This document shows positions 1-9,199 of a DNA stretch of 64,000 nucleotides, in pieces. The stretch is from Escarpia spicata (lineage: Eukaryota > Annelida > Polychaeta > Sabellida > Siboglinidae). Position 1 is the stretch's first letter. Each line of letters begins with the position of its first letter. The DNA is taken from the NCBI GenBank assembly GCA_963995525.1, contig OZ023209.1, forward strand, positions 11,552,510 to 11,616,509. Direction: 5' to 3'. A program made the translations under genes and the position numbers. The notes beneath the pieces were generated by a model, which was not told the origin of the DNA, did not search any database, and saw nothing but the letters and a program-made list of their open reading frames with translations.

Positions 1-2
1 AA

Positions 3-1391
3 GAGATCAACACTCTGCGTGGTCTGCCAGAAGATGCTCCGATTAACATAAGCGTCGATGTTCGGTACAACTCCACAAATCTCAAAAACACTTACAGCTG
101 TGGTGGGCAGAATGCGTCACAGGCTTTGGGAACTGCAATCAGTTGGCAAACCGGTGAAAAGGAAATCATAGCTTTCTGGATGGACAGCAAGCTGTGTAAA
201 CTAGGAGCTACACTTCGGAACAAGGGTGTCAATGTCACCTGTCCTGGCCATGCTGGTTGCACGGCCAATGTGCAAGCAACAGATCCGCTGTCCGAGTACA
301 GAATTGGGAAACAAATTGGCGACAGTTTAGCACAAGATGACGTTGCAATCAAGTATGTTGCTACAGACGGTGATGCATTAGCATCGCGAGGTGTACAAGA
401 TGCAATGCCAGCAGGTATGGAGACACAGAGGCAATCCGATACGACGCATCTGTCTCAAACGCAATTTCGTCATATCACGAAAGCATCATTCTCCCCCAGG
501 ATGTTTCCAGGAGAAACTGCTGCAAGGCGAGCAGAAAACAGAAAAATGTTTGCGGAAGATGTGAAAACAAGATGCCAGAAGATCTACACAAGTGTCCACA
601 TACTTCACGACAGTGACACGACAGTTATAACTAGACGTATGCCCGACATCATTCAAGCCACACTCGACTGCTATTCTGGCTCATGCAGAAACTGTCGCAG
701 ACATGCAATTGTCTGCCGTGGTGGTCGCAAGAATTGGTGGAATACTTCACAGCATTTGAAGGCCTGCGGCCTCACGCGACTAAATATGACAGACAGTGAT
801 CGAGCAACACTTCAAGGACTGATTGAAATGCGTCTTGGCAATGCCGCACTTCAAATGACACGACGCAGACTAACAACAAATCCAAATGAATCTGCAAACA
901 GAGCTTTTTCCGCATCGTTACCTAAGAATGTTAAATTCAGTCGAAATGCACTGGGACGTGTGTCTTCAGTCATCGATCGTCTAAACTACGGTGCTGGAGA
1001 TTCAATGCTACGAAAATTGGAAAATGTACAGTGTCCCATTACAAAGGGTGGAAGAGTTGCTCACGCTGTTAAACGGATCCAGCAAGATGTAGTTTACCAA
1101 CGACAATATGCCAGACGGCCATCGGTGCGCCTACACAGACGAGCCACCAAGTCAAAGAGGATGAGAGACTACATTAGGGCGAAACGACAGAGATGCCAAG
1201 CCGACATCTACAGAAAGAGTCAACTTGATCCCAAACCAGCAAGTCATACAGTAACAACAGTAGCAGTGACAGCAACGGCAGTTACACCAGTGAGAAGGAG
1301 GCGCCGACAGCCACCGGGAAATCGTACTGATCACCCATATTCGTTAAGGTCACGAAAATCGGCCGATCACTCTTACGCAAGCAGAGAGTAG
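3..1391 (+). CDS. Mutator-like transposase, 5'-truncated by window edge
   Basis: The frame is open from the left edge to a TAG at 1389-1391, about 462 codons, so the true start lies outside the window. I recognise the invertebrate Mutator-like transposase domain. An early strand carries VDVRYNS, where D is the candidate first catalytic acid. ATDGDA, about 100 residues later, supplies the second acid. A Cys/His cluster (GSCRNCRRH) follows, and then the family signature NPNESANR with KNVKFSRN. The C-terminal ~100 residues are Arg/Lys-rich and low complexity, ending RSRKS. Function by family: cut-and-paste DNA transposition in the nucleus. No premature stop is seen, so it may be recent or intact. 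A Kolobok-type DDE transposase is the main alternative. No terminal inverted repeat can be assigned because the left end is missing. Confidence 0.72.
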   Translation, partial: EINTLRGLPEDAPINISVDVRYNSTNLKNTYSCGGQNASQALGTAISWQTGEKEIIAFWMDSKLCKLGATLRNKGVNVTCPGHAGCTANVQATDPLSEYRIGKQIGDSLAQDDVAIKYVATDGDALASRGVQDAMPAGMETQRQSDTTHLSQTQFRHITKASFSPRMFPGETAARRAENRKMFAEDVKTRCQKIYTSVHILHDSDTTVITRRMPDIIQATLDCYSGSCRNCRRHAIVCRGGRKNWWNTSQHLKACGLTRLNMTDSDRATLQGLIEMRLGNAALQMTRRRLTTNPNESANRAFSASLPKNVKFSRNALGRVSSVIDRLNYGAGDSMLRKLENVQCPITKGGRVAHAVKRIQQDVVYQRQYARRPSVRLHRRATKSKRMRDYIRAKRQRCQADIYRKSQLDPKPASHTVTTVAVTATAVTPVRRRRRQPPGNRTDHPYSLRSRKSADHSYASRE

Positions 1392-1700
1392 ACAGACACA
1401 CAGACACGCATACACATGAGCACAATGTGCATACACAACATTATAACAATACGACATTCTGTATTTCTGCAGCGTCTACTTGGGCTGCAAACTGACCATC
1501 ATCCATGCAAACACAATGTGAAGACCTAGACCATCCGACACACACGACACCATCTGCCTGCCGACATTCATGCAAACACAATCAGACTACGAGCACCACG
1601 AACATCTTGAGTACCACGATCAATCGACACGATGCAATGCTACATCAGTGACAGCAGGGGCTGACTGATGTCGACATATATCAGTGACCAGTTGTAATGA
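1392..1700. other. Gene-free spacer between the two convergent genes
   Basis: About 310 bases of CA-rich, low-complexity sequence separate the two stop codons. I see no exon, RNA gene or clear poly(A) signal on either strand. Confidence 0.5.
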
Positions 1701-2150
1701 TCACACATCGGAAAAGTTCATCGTACACGAACTCCCGACAAAATGTAAGTGCTCACCACTTTTTAATGGATTTAATTTTAAATCTAACATGCATGCAGGG
1801 TAAATGCCATGACCACGACATTCGCCTGATTTCACGCAAGAAATCCTTTCATTGTTGACACCGTGTGGTTCCAGGCTGACATGTGTGGCTGTCACACAGA
1901 GACTATTGTGGCAGAGATGTGAAGCATCCAGATTCGCTCTTATAAATGTTCTCCTGTGGTGCAGCATATAGCTTAACCGGTGTGCCGTTATGGTACGTCT
2001 ATTGCCACATCTAAACTTGCAGCTAACTGCTCCGTATTTCACCCCTGTGCCTTTTGTGCAGCCTGTCCACAATATACATTGATTGTTTGTTGAAATAGAC
2101 ACATTTTCATTAATTTTGTCTGCATATTTTTCGTAAAACCTGTCGTCCAT
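1701..2150 (-). CDS. Small His-Me-finger / zinc-binding endonuclease-like protein (149 aa)
   Basis: The ATG at 2150-2148 opens 149 codons (MDDRFYEKYADK...). The architecture matches the zinc-binding loop of His-Me (I-PpoI-like) homing endonucleases. CILWTGC lies at residues 25-31, AHRLSY at 56-61, SHLCHNSLC at 77-85 with H90, EPHGVNNER at 94-102, C105, C111, H114 and C120. By family analogy the SHLCH histidine would be the general base and the Asn of VNNxR a metal ligand, while the Cys/His residues hold zinc. The gene is short and complete in one exon and converges on the transposase 310 bp away, so both could belong to one mobile element. A non-catalytic zinc-binding protein is the alternative. 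Confidence 0.62.
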   Translation of the reverse strand: MDDRFYEKYADKINENVSISTNNQCILWTGCTKGTGVKYGAVSCKFRCGNRRTITAHRLSYMLHHRRTFIRANLDASHLCHNSLCVTATHVSLEPHGVNNERISCVKSGECRGHGIYPACMLDLKLNPLKSGEHLHFVGSSCTMNFSDV

Positions 2151-2641
2151 GATGCCTCACTGTGTAGCGTGTTTCCGTTGCTAGGGACTTTAATTGGGGT
2201 CAGCACACTGTCAGTTTTCCCATTGGCGACCATGTTAACGTTTTGTGTGATTATAAGAAAACGTGACCTATAAAGTTTCTTAAACTTCTCACCTGCTGTT
2301 ATTATCATCTCATTGACATGCTGGTCGAGTTTTGTCAAAATCTCATATCTCTAGCTCTTGCAAAATGCCTGTATGTATGACACCCGTCAATATTTACAAC
2401 TGGATGCAGGCAGTAATCCGGCTACAGTGTCAACTAGCCAAATTGCTGCCAGATACCCTTCCGCTTAGTAAAATCAGCTAAAAAGACACAATCTTACTGT
2501 CAACAGCTTCAACAATCACATCCAGAAATCTGACTACTCAAGTGCACTTATGTCAGAGCAAGTGAATATTAGAAAAAGTCATTTCTCAAAAATATACTGC
2601 ACTTTGTTTCGTCTGTAATCAAGCAGGAAGTCCAACAGTGT
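2151..2641. other. Gene-free interval upstream of the nuclease-like gene
   Basis: No convincing exon is visible. The overlapping minus-strand frame at 2039-2338 is not conserved-looking. The interval contains one half of a 15-bp inverted repeat (2196-2210, complementary to 2636-2650). Confidence 0.4.
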
Positions 2642-2695
2642 GCTGACCCCTATACTTGTTATGATAACGTAGAAGGTAGCGTCTCTAGCGGATAT

Positions 2696-2842
2696 GCCCT
2701 CTAGTGGTATGATAACGTAGACTGTAGCGCCTCTAGTGTAAGAATGAGTAATCAGTAATTTATGCGTAAGGAGGTTATATAGTGGTTATACAAGAGGGAT
2801 AACGTAGAAGTTGGCGCCTCTAGTGGCTATGCCCTCTAGTGG
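2696..2842. promoter_or_regulatory. CTCF-consensus-like motifs in the left arm
   Basis: GCCCTCTAGTGG occurs exactly at 2696-2707 and 2831-2842, with a GCGCCTCTAGTGG variant at 2814-2826. The reverse complement, CCACTAGAGGGC, fits the animal CTCF core CCASYAGRKGGC. Binding is inferred only. Confidence 0.4.
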
Positions 2843-3289
2843 TGTGATAACGTCAGTGTAGGACGGTGTATTAGTTGCATGTGTTCTGAGCTGGTTGTTT
2901 TATTCTCTCGCTTTCCCGTACAAACTTGTAGTCGGTGATGAAATACAACGGCGGCTGCTGGTGTCGCTAATGATGACGATATTGGTGACCTATGACTTTG
3001 ACGCCGTCGGTGCCTAGTTAAGCCTAGCTGTAAGCGATGTGCCGTGAGGCGGAACGCTAAGCGCTAAACAATATAGACTGACGCTGACTGGGGAACAGTA
3101 CTGATTCGTACCGTAAACTAGGTAGAAATAAGACTGGTTTCTAATAAGGGTGCTGTATTTTTAAGCTGAAGTTGACTTTATAGTGGATTATTATGCACGA
3201 CTAGTTGGAATATTACGACGAGGACTATATTGTGAACATAGGAAAGGAGACGGTAAGCGATATATTGTTATTAATGCATTTTACAATGT

Positions 3290-3475
3290 TTAATATCCTC
3301 CATAATCCCTAGGAGGGCCACCGCCGGAATATCGTGGACGAGAAGGTCCTGTATATGGTCCAAAGCCACCCCGATCAGGCGTTAGATCATCGGCCGACAG
3401 CGCGCCGTGACCGATCGCCCGCTGTTGAGCGTGCCGCTGTACACCCGCCACCACGGCTGTGAGACTGTCCGGCAC
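3290..3475 (-). pseudogene. Gly/Arg-rich C-terminal exon-like frame, left-arm copy
   Basis: About 50 codons share frame and sequence with the right-arm copy (8952-9176), including GGFGPYTGPSRPRYSGG and DYGG before the stop. A one-base difference upstream breaks the frame relative to the right arm, and the sequence after the stop here reads TAATAACA, lacking the AATAAA present on the right. I do not recognise the protein. Confidence 0.35.
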
Positions 3476-3673
3476 CGTTCGCTTTTGATGCAGTGGGGTG
3501 GTAACGCGCTCCGCTCAACAGGGCCGCCGCTGTGCCCAGCAAGCGCGTACGGTGACGCGCCCCTGCCGATTTGTCGGGGTGTTATGAAAGCGACCATTCC
3601 ACGACCAATGTATAAAGCATTGCGGCCCATGAGGATATCATAGTCGACGTCGGGTGGTGACGCCGTATATATA

Positions 3674-4090
3674 GTACCTCCTTACTGTATCTTCAACTGT
3701 CCACATACCTTCTGCATCTCCCGCTAGCATGTTGCTCTCTACCTCCTTACTGTATCTTCAACTGCCCATATACCTTCTGCATCTCCCGCTTGCATGTCGC
3801 TCTGTACCTCCTTACTGTATTTTCAACTGTCCACATACCCTCTGCATCTCCCACTTGCATGTCGCTCAGTATCTCCTTACTGTATCTTCAACTGTCCACA
3901 TACCTTCTGCATATCCCGCTTACATGTCGCTCTGTACCTACTTACTGTATCTTCAACTGTCCATATACCTTCTGCATCTCCCGCTTACATGTCGCTCTGT
4001 ACTTCCTTACTATATCTTCAACTGTCCACATACCTTCTGCATCTCCCTCTTGCATGTCGGTCTGTACCTTCTTACTGTATCTTCAACTGT
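3674..4090 (-). repeat. 65-bp satellite, left array (inverted orientation)
   Basis: About 6.4 units of the 65-bp satellite lie in the opposite orientation to the two arrays further right. The unit includes TACCTCCTTACTGTATCTTC and ACTGTCCACATACCTTCTGC. Confidence 0.85.
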
Positions 4091-4096
4091 TCAATG

Positions 4097-4195
4097 TTGG
4101 TGAGTTCTACTGTGGTGTCCTAGCCTTACACACATGCACGCACCCATGAACCCACCCAACGTCGCCGTCCCCACCCGCCCTCGCCGCCGCAGAGG
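4097..4195 (-). repeat. Leader module shared with the giant palindromic element
   Basis: Read on the minus strand it carries GGGCGGGTGGGGACGGCGAC, ATGGGTGCGTGCAT, GTGTAAGGCTAGGACACCAC and AGTAGAACTCAC. The same module, ~90% similar by eye, occurs eight times in the giant element (for example 30475-30565). GTAAGG after the ATG could be a splice donor, so it may be a 5' leader exon. It sits exactly where the satellite changes orientation, i.e. at the local dyad. Confidence 0.6.
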
Positions 4196-4202
4196 CGGCA
4201 CG

Positions 4203-7200
4203 CGCGACATGCAAGCGGGAGAAGCAGAAGGTATGTGGACAGTTGATGATACAGTAAGGATGTACAGGCAAGATGCAAGCGGGAAATGCCGAAGGTATGT
4301 GGACAGTTGAAGATACAATAAGGAGGTACAGAGCGACATGCAAGTGGGAGATGCAGAAGGTATGTGGACAGTTGAAGATACAATAAGGAGGTAGAGAGCG
4401 ATATGCAAATGGGAAATGAAGAAGGTATGTGGACAGTTGAAGATACAGCAAGGAGGTACAGAGCAAGATGCAACAGGAGATGCAGAAGGTATGTGGACAG
4501 TTGAAGATACAGTAAGGAGGTACAGAGCGACATGCAAGTGGGAGATGCAGAAGGTATGTGGACAGTTGAAGATACAGAAAGGAGGTAGAGTGCGATATGC
4601 AAGCGGGAGATTCAGATGGTGTGTGGACAGTTGAAGATACAGTAAGGAGGTACTGAGCGACATGCAAGTGGGAGATGCAGAGGGTATGTGGACAGTTGAA
4701 AATACAGTAAGGAGGTACAGAGCGACATGCAAGCGGGAGATGCAGAAGGTATGTGGACAGTTGAAGATACAGAAAGGAGGTACAGAGCAAGATGCAAGCG
4801 GGAAATGCCGAAGGTACGTGGAAAGTTGAAGATACAGTTAGAAGGTAGAGAGCGAGCTGCAAGTGGGAAATGCCGAAGGTATGTATCAAGTTGAAGATAC
4901 AGCAAGGAGGTACAGAGCAAGATGCAACAGGAGATGCAGAAGGTATGTGGACAGTTGAAGATACAGTAAGGAGGTAGAGAGCGACATGCAAGCGGGAGAT
5001 TCAGATGGTATGTGGACAGTTGAAGATACAGTAAGGAGGTACAGAGCGACATGCAAGCGGGAGATGCAGAAGGTATGTGGACAGTTGAAGATACAGTAAG
5101 GAGGAACAGATCGACATGCAAGCGGGAGATGCAGAAGGTATGTCGACAGTTGAAGATACAGTAAGGAGGTACAGAGCGACATGTAAGCGGGATATGCAGA
5201 AGGTATGTCGACAGTTGAAGATACAGTAAGGAGGTACAGAGCGACATGTAAGCGGGATATGCAGAAGGTATGTGGACAGTTGAAGATATAGTAAGGAGGT
5301 ATAGAACGACATGCAAGCGGAAGATGCAGACGGTATGTGGACAGTTGAAGATACAGTAAGGAGGTAGAGAGCGACATGCAAGCGGCAGATGCAGAGGGTA
5401 TGTGGAGAGTTGAAGATTCTGTAAGGAGGTAGAGAGCGACATGCAAGCGGCAGATGCAGAAGGAATGTGGATGATTGAAGATACAATAAGGAGGTACAGA
5501 GTGACATGCAAGCGGCAAATGCAGAAGGTATGTGGACAGTTGAAGATACTGTAAGGAGGTACAGAGCGATATGCAAGTGGAAAATGCAGAAGGTATGTGG
5601 ACAGTTGAAGAAACAGTAAGGAGGTACAGAGCGAGCTGCAAGCGGGAAATGCCGAAGGTATGTGGACTGTTGAAGACACAGTTAGAAGGTAGAGAGCGAG
5701 CTGCAAGCGGGAGATTCAGATGGTATGTGGACAGTTGAAGATACAGTAAGGAGGTACAGAGCAAGATGCAAGCGGGAAATGCCGAAGGTATGTGGACTGT
5801 TGAAGACACAGTTAGAAGGTAGAGAGCGAGCTGCAAGCGGGAGATTCAGATGGTATGTGGACAGTTGAAGATACAGTAAGGAGGTACAGAGCAAGATGCA
5901 AGCGGGAAATGCCGAAGGTATGTGGAAAGTTGAAGATACAGTTAGAAGGTAGAGAGCGAGCTGCAAGTGGGAAATGCCGAAGGTATGTATAAAGTTGAAG
6001 ATACTGTAAGGAGGTACAGAGCGACATGCAAGCGGGAGATTCAGATGGTATGTGGACAGTTGAAGATACTGTAAGGAGGTACAGAGCGACATGCAAGTGG
6101 GAGATGCAGCAGGTATGTGGACAGTTGAAGATACAGTAAGGAGGTACAGAGCGACATGCAAGCGGGAGATTCAGATGGTATGTGGACAGTTGAAGATACT
6201 GTAAGGAGGTACAGAGCGACATGCAAGTGGGAGATGCAGCAGGTATGTGGACAGTTGAAGATACAGTAAGGAGGTACAGAGCGACATGCAAGCGGGAGAT
6301 GCAGAAGGTATGTGGACAGTTGAAGATACAGTAAGGAGGTAGAGAGCGACATGCAAGTGGGAAATGCAGAAGGTATGTGGACAGTTGAAGACACAGTTAG
6401 AAGGTAGAGAGCGAGCTGCAAGCGGGAGATTCAGATGGTATGTGGACAGTTGAAGATACAGTAAGGAGGTACAGAGCAAGATGCAAGCGGGAAATGCCGA
6501 AGGTATGTGGACTGTTGAAGACACAGTTAGAAGGTAGAGAGCGAGCTGCAAGCGGGAGATTCAGATGGTATGTGGACAGTTGAAGATACAGTAAGGAGGT
6601 ACAGAGCAAGATGCAAGCGGGAAATGCCGAAGGTATGTGGAAAGTTGAAGATACAGTTAGAAGGTAGAGAGCGAGCTGCAAGTGGGAAATGCCGAAGGTA
6701 TGTATAAAGTTGAAGATACTGTAAGGAGGTACAGAGCGACATGCAAGCGGGAGATTCAGATGGTATGTGGACAGTTGAAGATACTGTAAGGAGGTACAGA
6801 GCGACATGCAAGTGGGAGATGCAGCAGGTATGTGGACAGTTGAAGATACAGTAAGGAGGTACAGAGCGACATGCAAGCGGGAGATTCAGATGGTATGTGG
6901 ACAGTTGAAGATACTGTAAGGAGGTACAGAGCGACATGCAAGTGGGAGATGCAGCAGGTATGTGGACAGTTGAAGATACAGTAAGGAGGTACAGAGCGAC
7001 ATGCAAGCGGGAGATGCAGAAGGTATGTGGACAGTTGAAGATACAGTAAGGAGGTAGAGAGCGACATGCAAGTGGGAAATGCAGAAGGTATGTGGACAGT
7101 TGAAGATACAGTAAGGAGGTAGAGAGTGACATGCAAGCGGGAGATGCAGAAGGTATGTGGACAGTTGAAGATAAAATAAGGAGATAGAGAGCGATATGCA

Positions 7201-7292
7201 AGTGGGAAATGCAGAAGGTATGTGGACAGTTGAAGATACAGTAAGGAGGTACAGAGAAAGATGCAAGCGGGAGATGAAGAAGTTATGTGGAC
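4203..7292 (+). repeat. 65-bp satellite, main array (~47 units)
   Basis: Consensus features per unit are GATACAGTAAGGAGGTACAG, AGCGACATGCAAGCGGGAGA and TGCAGAAGGTATGTGGACAG. The period is exactly 65 bp (for example ACAGAGCGAC at 5041 and its partner at 5106). Units differ at several fixed positions (GAGATGCAG/GAGATTCAG/AAATGCCG; GACATG/AAGATG/AGCTG), giving higher-order structure. A stretch around 5682-6291 recurs at +715 bp, that is 11 units. Confidence 0.93.
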
Positions 7293-7881
7293 ACGTGCGT
7301 CTAGGCGGGGGTAGTCCCAACCTGTTCCGGGGTAAATTTGTCGATATGTAAAACATATAGATACAAATTTCTAGTTATTAAAGGTAAAAACAGTAGAATT
7401 AGTAAATTATATGGAGTGAATATTAAAAGAAAAGATAGGTGATGTAGTAACGTACCGATCAGGTTCGTGACGCCCTCTTTCTACATAGTGGTCCGGTTCT
7501 TTGTAGGCAACGTGTTGCGCCATTGTTTTCTTTTAACGGTATGTCAGCAGATGTTGTTTACGCCGTTTCCTGTAGGCGCGCCTATAAACGCCTGACGATT
7601 GGCACGTAGGCACCGTCACGTAGGCCTTTACCGACGGGTTGCGTAATTTTGTAAAATCTTAATAAAAGCTTAAATATGTAAAATAAACGGTCTATAATAC
7701 GAAGCAAGGACTAGAGAATCTTATGGTAACCTTATATTTGAAAATAACGCTCTATAAAAGCGACGCGTAGTTGGTGCACTAACATGACCGCTCGTTTTGT
7801 TGGTATTTTCAATAGCCTTGTTAGACTCGGCTGTTTTGTGGTATACGTGTTCGAGCGCGCGTGGACCATTTACTATGCTCT

Positions 7882-7889
7882 TATAAATA
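7882..7889 (+). promoter_or_regulatory. TATA box of the element 1 core ORF
   Basis: TATAAATA lies 92 bp upstream of the ATG at 7974, preceded by CTCT and followed ~30 bp later by TATTCACTCG, a plausible start region. An independent TATAAAAG stands at 7753-7760, 24 bp before another ATG (7784) that opens only 36 codons. Confidence 0.4.
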
Positions 7890-7973
7890 TATAGGCTAAA
7901 AAGACCTCTGTATTCACTCGTTTTCGGTGTGTTAACGTCGTTTACTTTTCTTTGTCACCAGACTACGATTGTC

Positions 7974-8156
7974 ATGTCGGCGCAAGGAGAACAAGGCGTA
8001 TTCGGGCCTCTACTGAAGAGAAAGAAGAAATCGACGCCAAAGGATTCTACGTCGGCAAATGTCTCCATTGCTACCGGTATCAACGCGCCCGTTGCCGACG
8101 CTGTTGCCTCTGGCCGTAACACCACAGGATTTTCTCCGGAGGCGGCTCGATCATAG
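7974..8156 (+). CDS. Short ORF (60 codons), probably the 5' end of a truncated gene
   Basis: The ATG at 7974 opens MSAQGEQGVFGPLLKRKKKS and ends at TAG 8154-8156. The first ~45 residues look like a disordered basic N-terminus (LLKRKKKS could act as a nuclear localisation signal). The last ~15 residues are read antisense through the ATPase fragment at 8080-8211, so the gene was probably cut near 8105 and joined to an inverted shard. A TATA box stands at 7882. I do not recognise the family. Confidence 0.35.
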   Translation: MSAQGEQGVFGPLLKRKKKSTPKDSTSANVSIATGINAPVADAVASGRNTTGFSPEAARS

Positions 8157-8211
8157 AAGAAGCGAAGTGTAGAAGACGAGTGACGAAAATAGTCTTACCG
8201 CACCCCGTAGA
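8080..8211 (-). pseudogene. P-loop ATPase fragment interrupted in the Walker A motif
   Basis: The minus strand reads STGCGKTIFVTRLL, a short linker, then EPPPEKILWCYGQRQQ. TGCGKT is the end of a GxxxxGKT Walker A loop, and PPPEKIxWCYG is a motif I associate with P-loop ATPases of invertebrate virus-like or transposon cassettes. The family name comes from memory and is unproven. The 65-bp satellite begins at about 8209, just before TGCGKT, so the first glycine of the loop and everything upstream are missing. The frame diverges after the WCYGQ region and stops at 8080-8082. It is certainly non-functional. Confidence 0.5.
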
Positions 8212-8792
8212 GCGACATGCAAGCGAGAGATGCAGAAGGTATGTGGACAGTTGAAGATACAATAAGGAGGTAGAGAGCGATATGCAAATGGGAAATGAAG
8301 AAGGTATGTGGACAGTTGAAGATACAGCAAGGAGGTACAGAGCAAGATGCAACAGGAGATGCAGAAGGTATGTGGACAGTTGAAGATACAGTAAGGAGGT
8401 ACAGAGCGACATGCAAGTGGGAGATGCAGAAGGTATGTGGACAGTTGAAGATACAGTAAGGAGGTACAGAGCGACATGCAAGCGGGAGATGCAGAAGGTA
8501 TGTGGACAGTTGAAGATACAGTAAGGAGGAACAGATCGACATGCAAGCGGGAGATGCAGAAGGTATGTCGACAGTTGAAGATACAGTAAGGAGGTACAGA
8601 GCGACATGTAAGCGGGATATGCAGAAGGTATGTCGACAGTCGAAGATACAGTAAGGAGGTACAGAGCGACATGTAAGCGGGATATGCAGAAGGTATGTGG
8701 ACAGTTGAATATATAGTAAGGAGGTATAGAACGACATGCAAGCAGGAGATGCAGAAGGTATGTGGACAGTTGAAGATACAGTAAGGAGGTAC
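8209..8792 (+). repeat. 65-bp satellite, right array (~9 units)
   Basis: Same unit and orientation as 4203-7292. Its first units match the variants at about 4378-4500 of the main array (the GAAATGAAG unit followed by the short CAACAGGAG unit), so the two arrays share a duplicated segment. Confidence 0.92.
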
Positions 8793-8951
8793 TACATATA
8801 CGGCGTCACCACCCGGCGTCGACTATGATATCCTCATGTGCCTCAATGCTTTATACATTGGTCGTGGAATGGTCGCTTTCATAACACCCGGACAAATCGG
8901 CAGGGGCGCGTCACCGTGCGCGCTTGCTAGGTACAGCGGCGGCCCTGTTGA

Positions 8952-9176
8952 GTGGAGCGCGTTACCACCCCCACTGCTTCAAAGGCGAACGGTGCCGGAC
9001 AGTCTCACAGCCGTGGTGGCGGGTTACAGCGGCACGCTCAACAGCGGGCGATCGGTCACGGCGCGCTGTCGGCCGATGATCTAACGCCTGATCGGGGTGG
9101 CTTTGGACCATATACAGGACCTTCTCGTCCACGATATTCCGGCGGTGGCCCTCCTAGGGATTATGGAGGATTTTAA
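8952..9176 (+). CDS. Gly/Arg-rich terminal exon-like frame with poly(A) signal
   Basis: An open frame of ~74 codons follows an in-frame TGA at 8949-8951. There is no ATG at its head, so if real it is a 3' exon. It contains SHSRGGG, then GGFGPYTGPSRPRYSGG and ends PRDYGGF before TAA. AATAAA lies at 9194-9199, 17 bases after the stop. GGCTTTGGAC at its core is also found in the exon-like shards of the giant element (GFGLPPQRTP frames), which hints at a shared captured gene. Function unknown. Confidence 0.35.
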   Translation: MERVTTPTASKANGAGQSHSRGGGLQRHAQQRAIGHGALSADDLTPDRGGFGPYTGPSRPRYSGGGPPRDYGGF

Positions 9177-9193
9177 ACATTGTAAAATGCATT

Positions 9194-9199
9194 AATAAA
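9194..9199 (+). promoter_or_regulatory. AATAAA poly(A) signal
   Basis: Perfect hexamer 17 bases after the stop of the Gly/Arg-rich frame. The left arm lacks it. Confidence 0.4.

Larger units (their letters stand above)
2642..3673 (+). repeat. Element 1 left inverted arm
   Basis: It is the inverted counterpart of 8793-10173, differing by small indels and substitutions. The distal part repeats the motif ATAACGTAGAAGNTRGCG with CCTCTAGTGG. The proximal part carries, on the minus strand, the Gly/Arg-rich reading frame also present in the right arm. Confidence 0.75.
7293..8208. other. Element 1 unique core
   Basis: AT-rich non-satellite DNA lies between two satellite arrays. It holds two TATA-like boxes (7753-7760 and 7882-7889), a short plus-strand ORF (7974-8156) and a minus-strand ATPase fragment. 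The stretch 7293-7740 shows nothing I can identify. Confidence 0.6.

Noticed and set aside
3382..3630. 82-codon frames present in both element 1 arms (also 8836-9084)
   Set aside because: They overlap the Gly/Arg-rich frame in another register, begin at different contexts and diverge by compensating shifts. Similarity is explained by arm identity.
4091..7356. Overlapping frames of 120-364 codons resembling Cys/Leu-rich secreted repeats
   Set aside because: All derive from the 65-bp satellite, whose unit length rotates through the three frames. There is no promoter, signal structure or frame preference.
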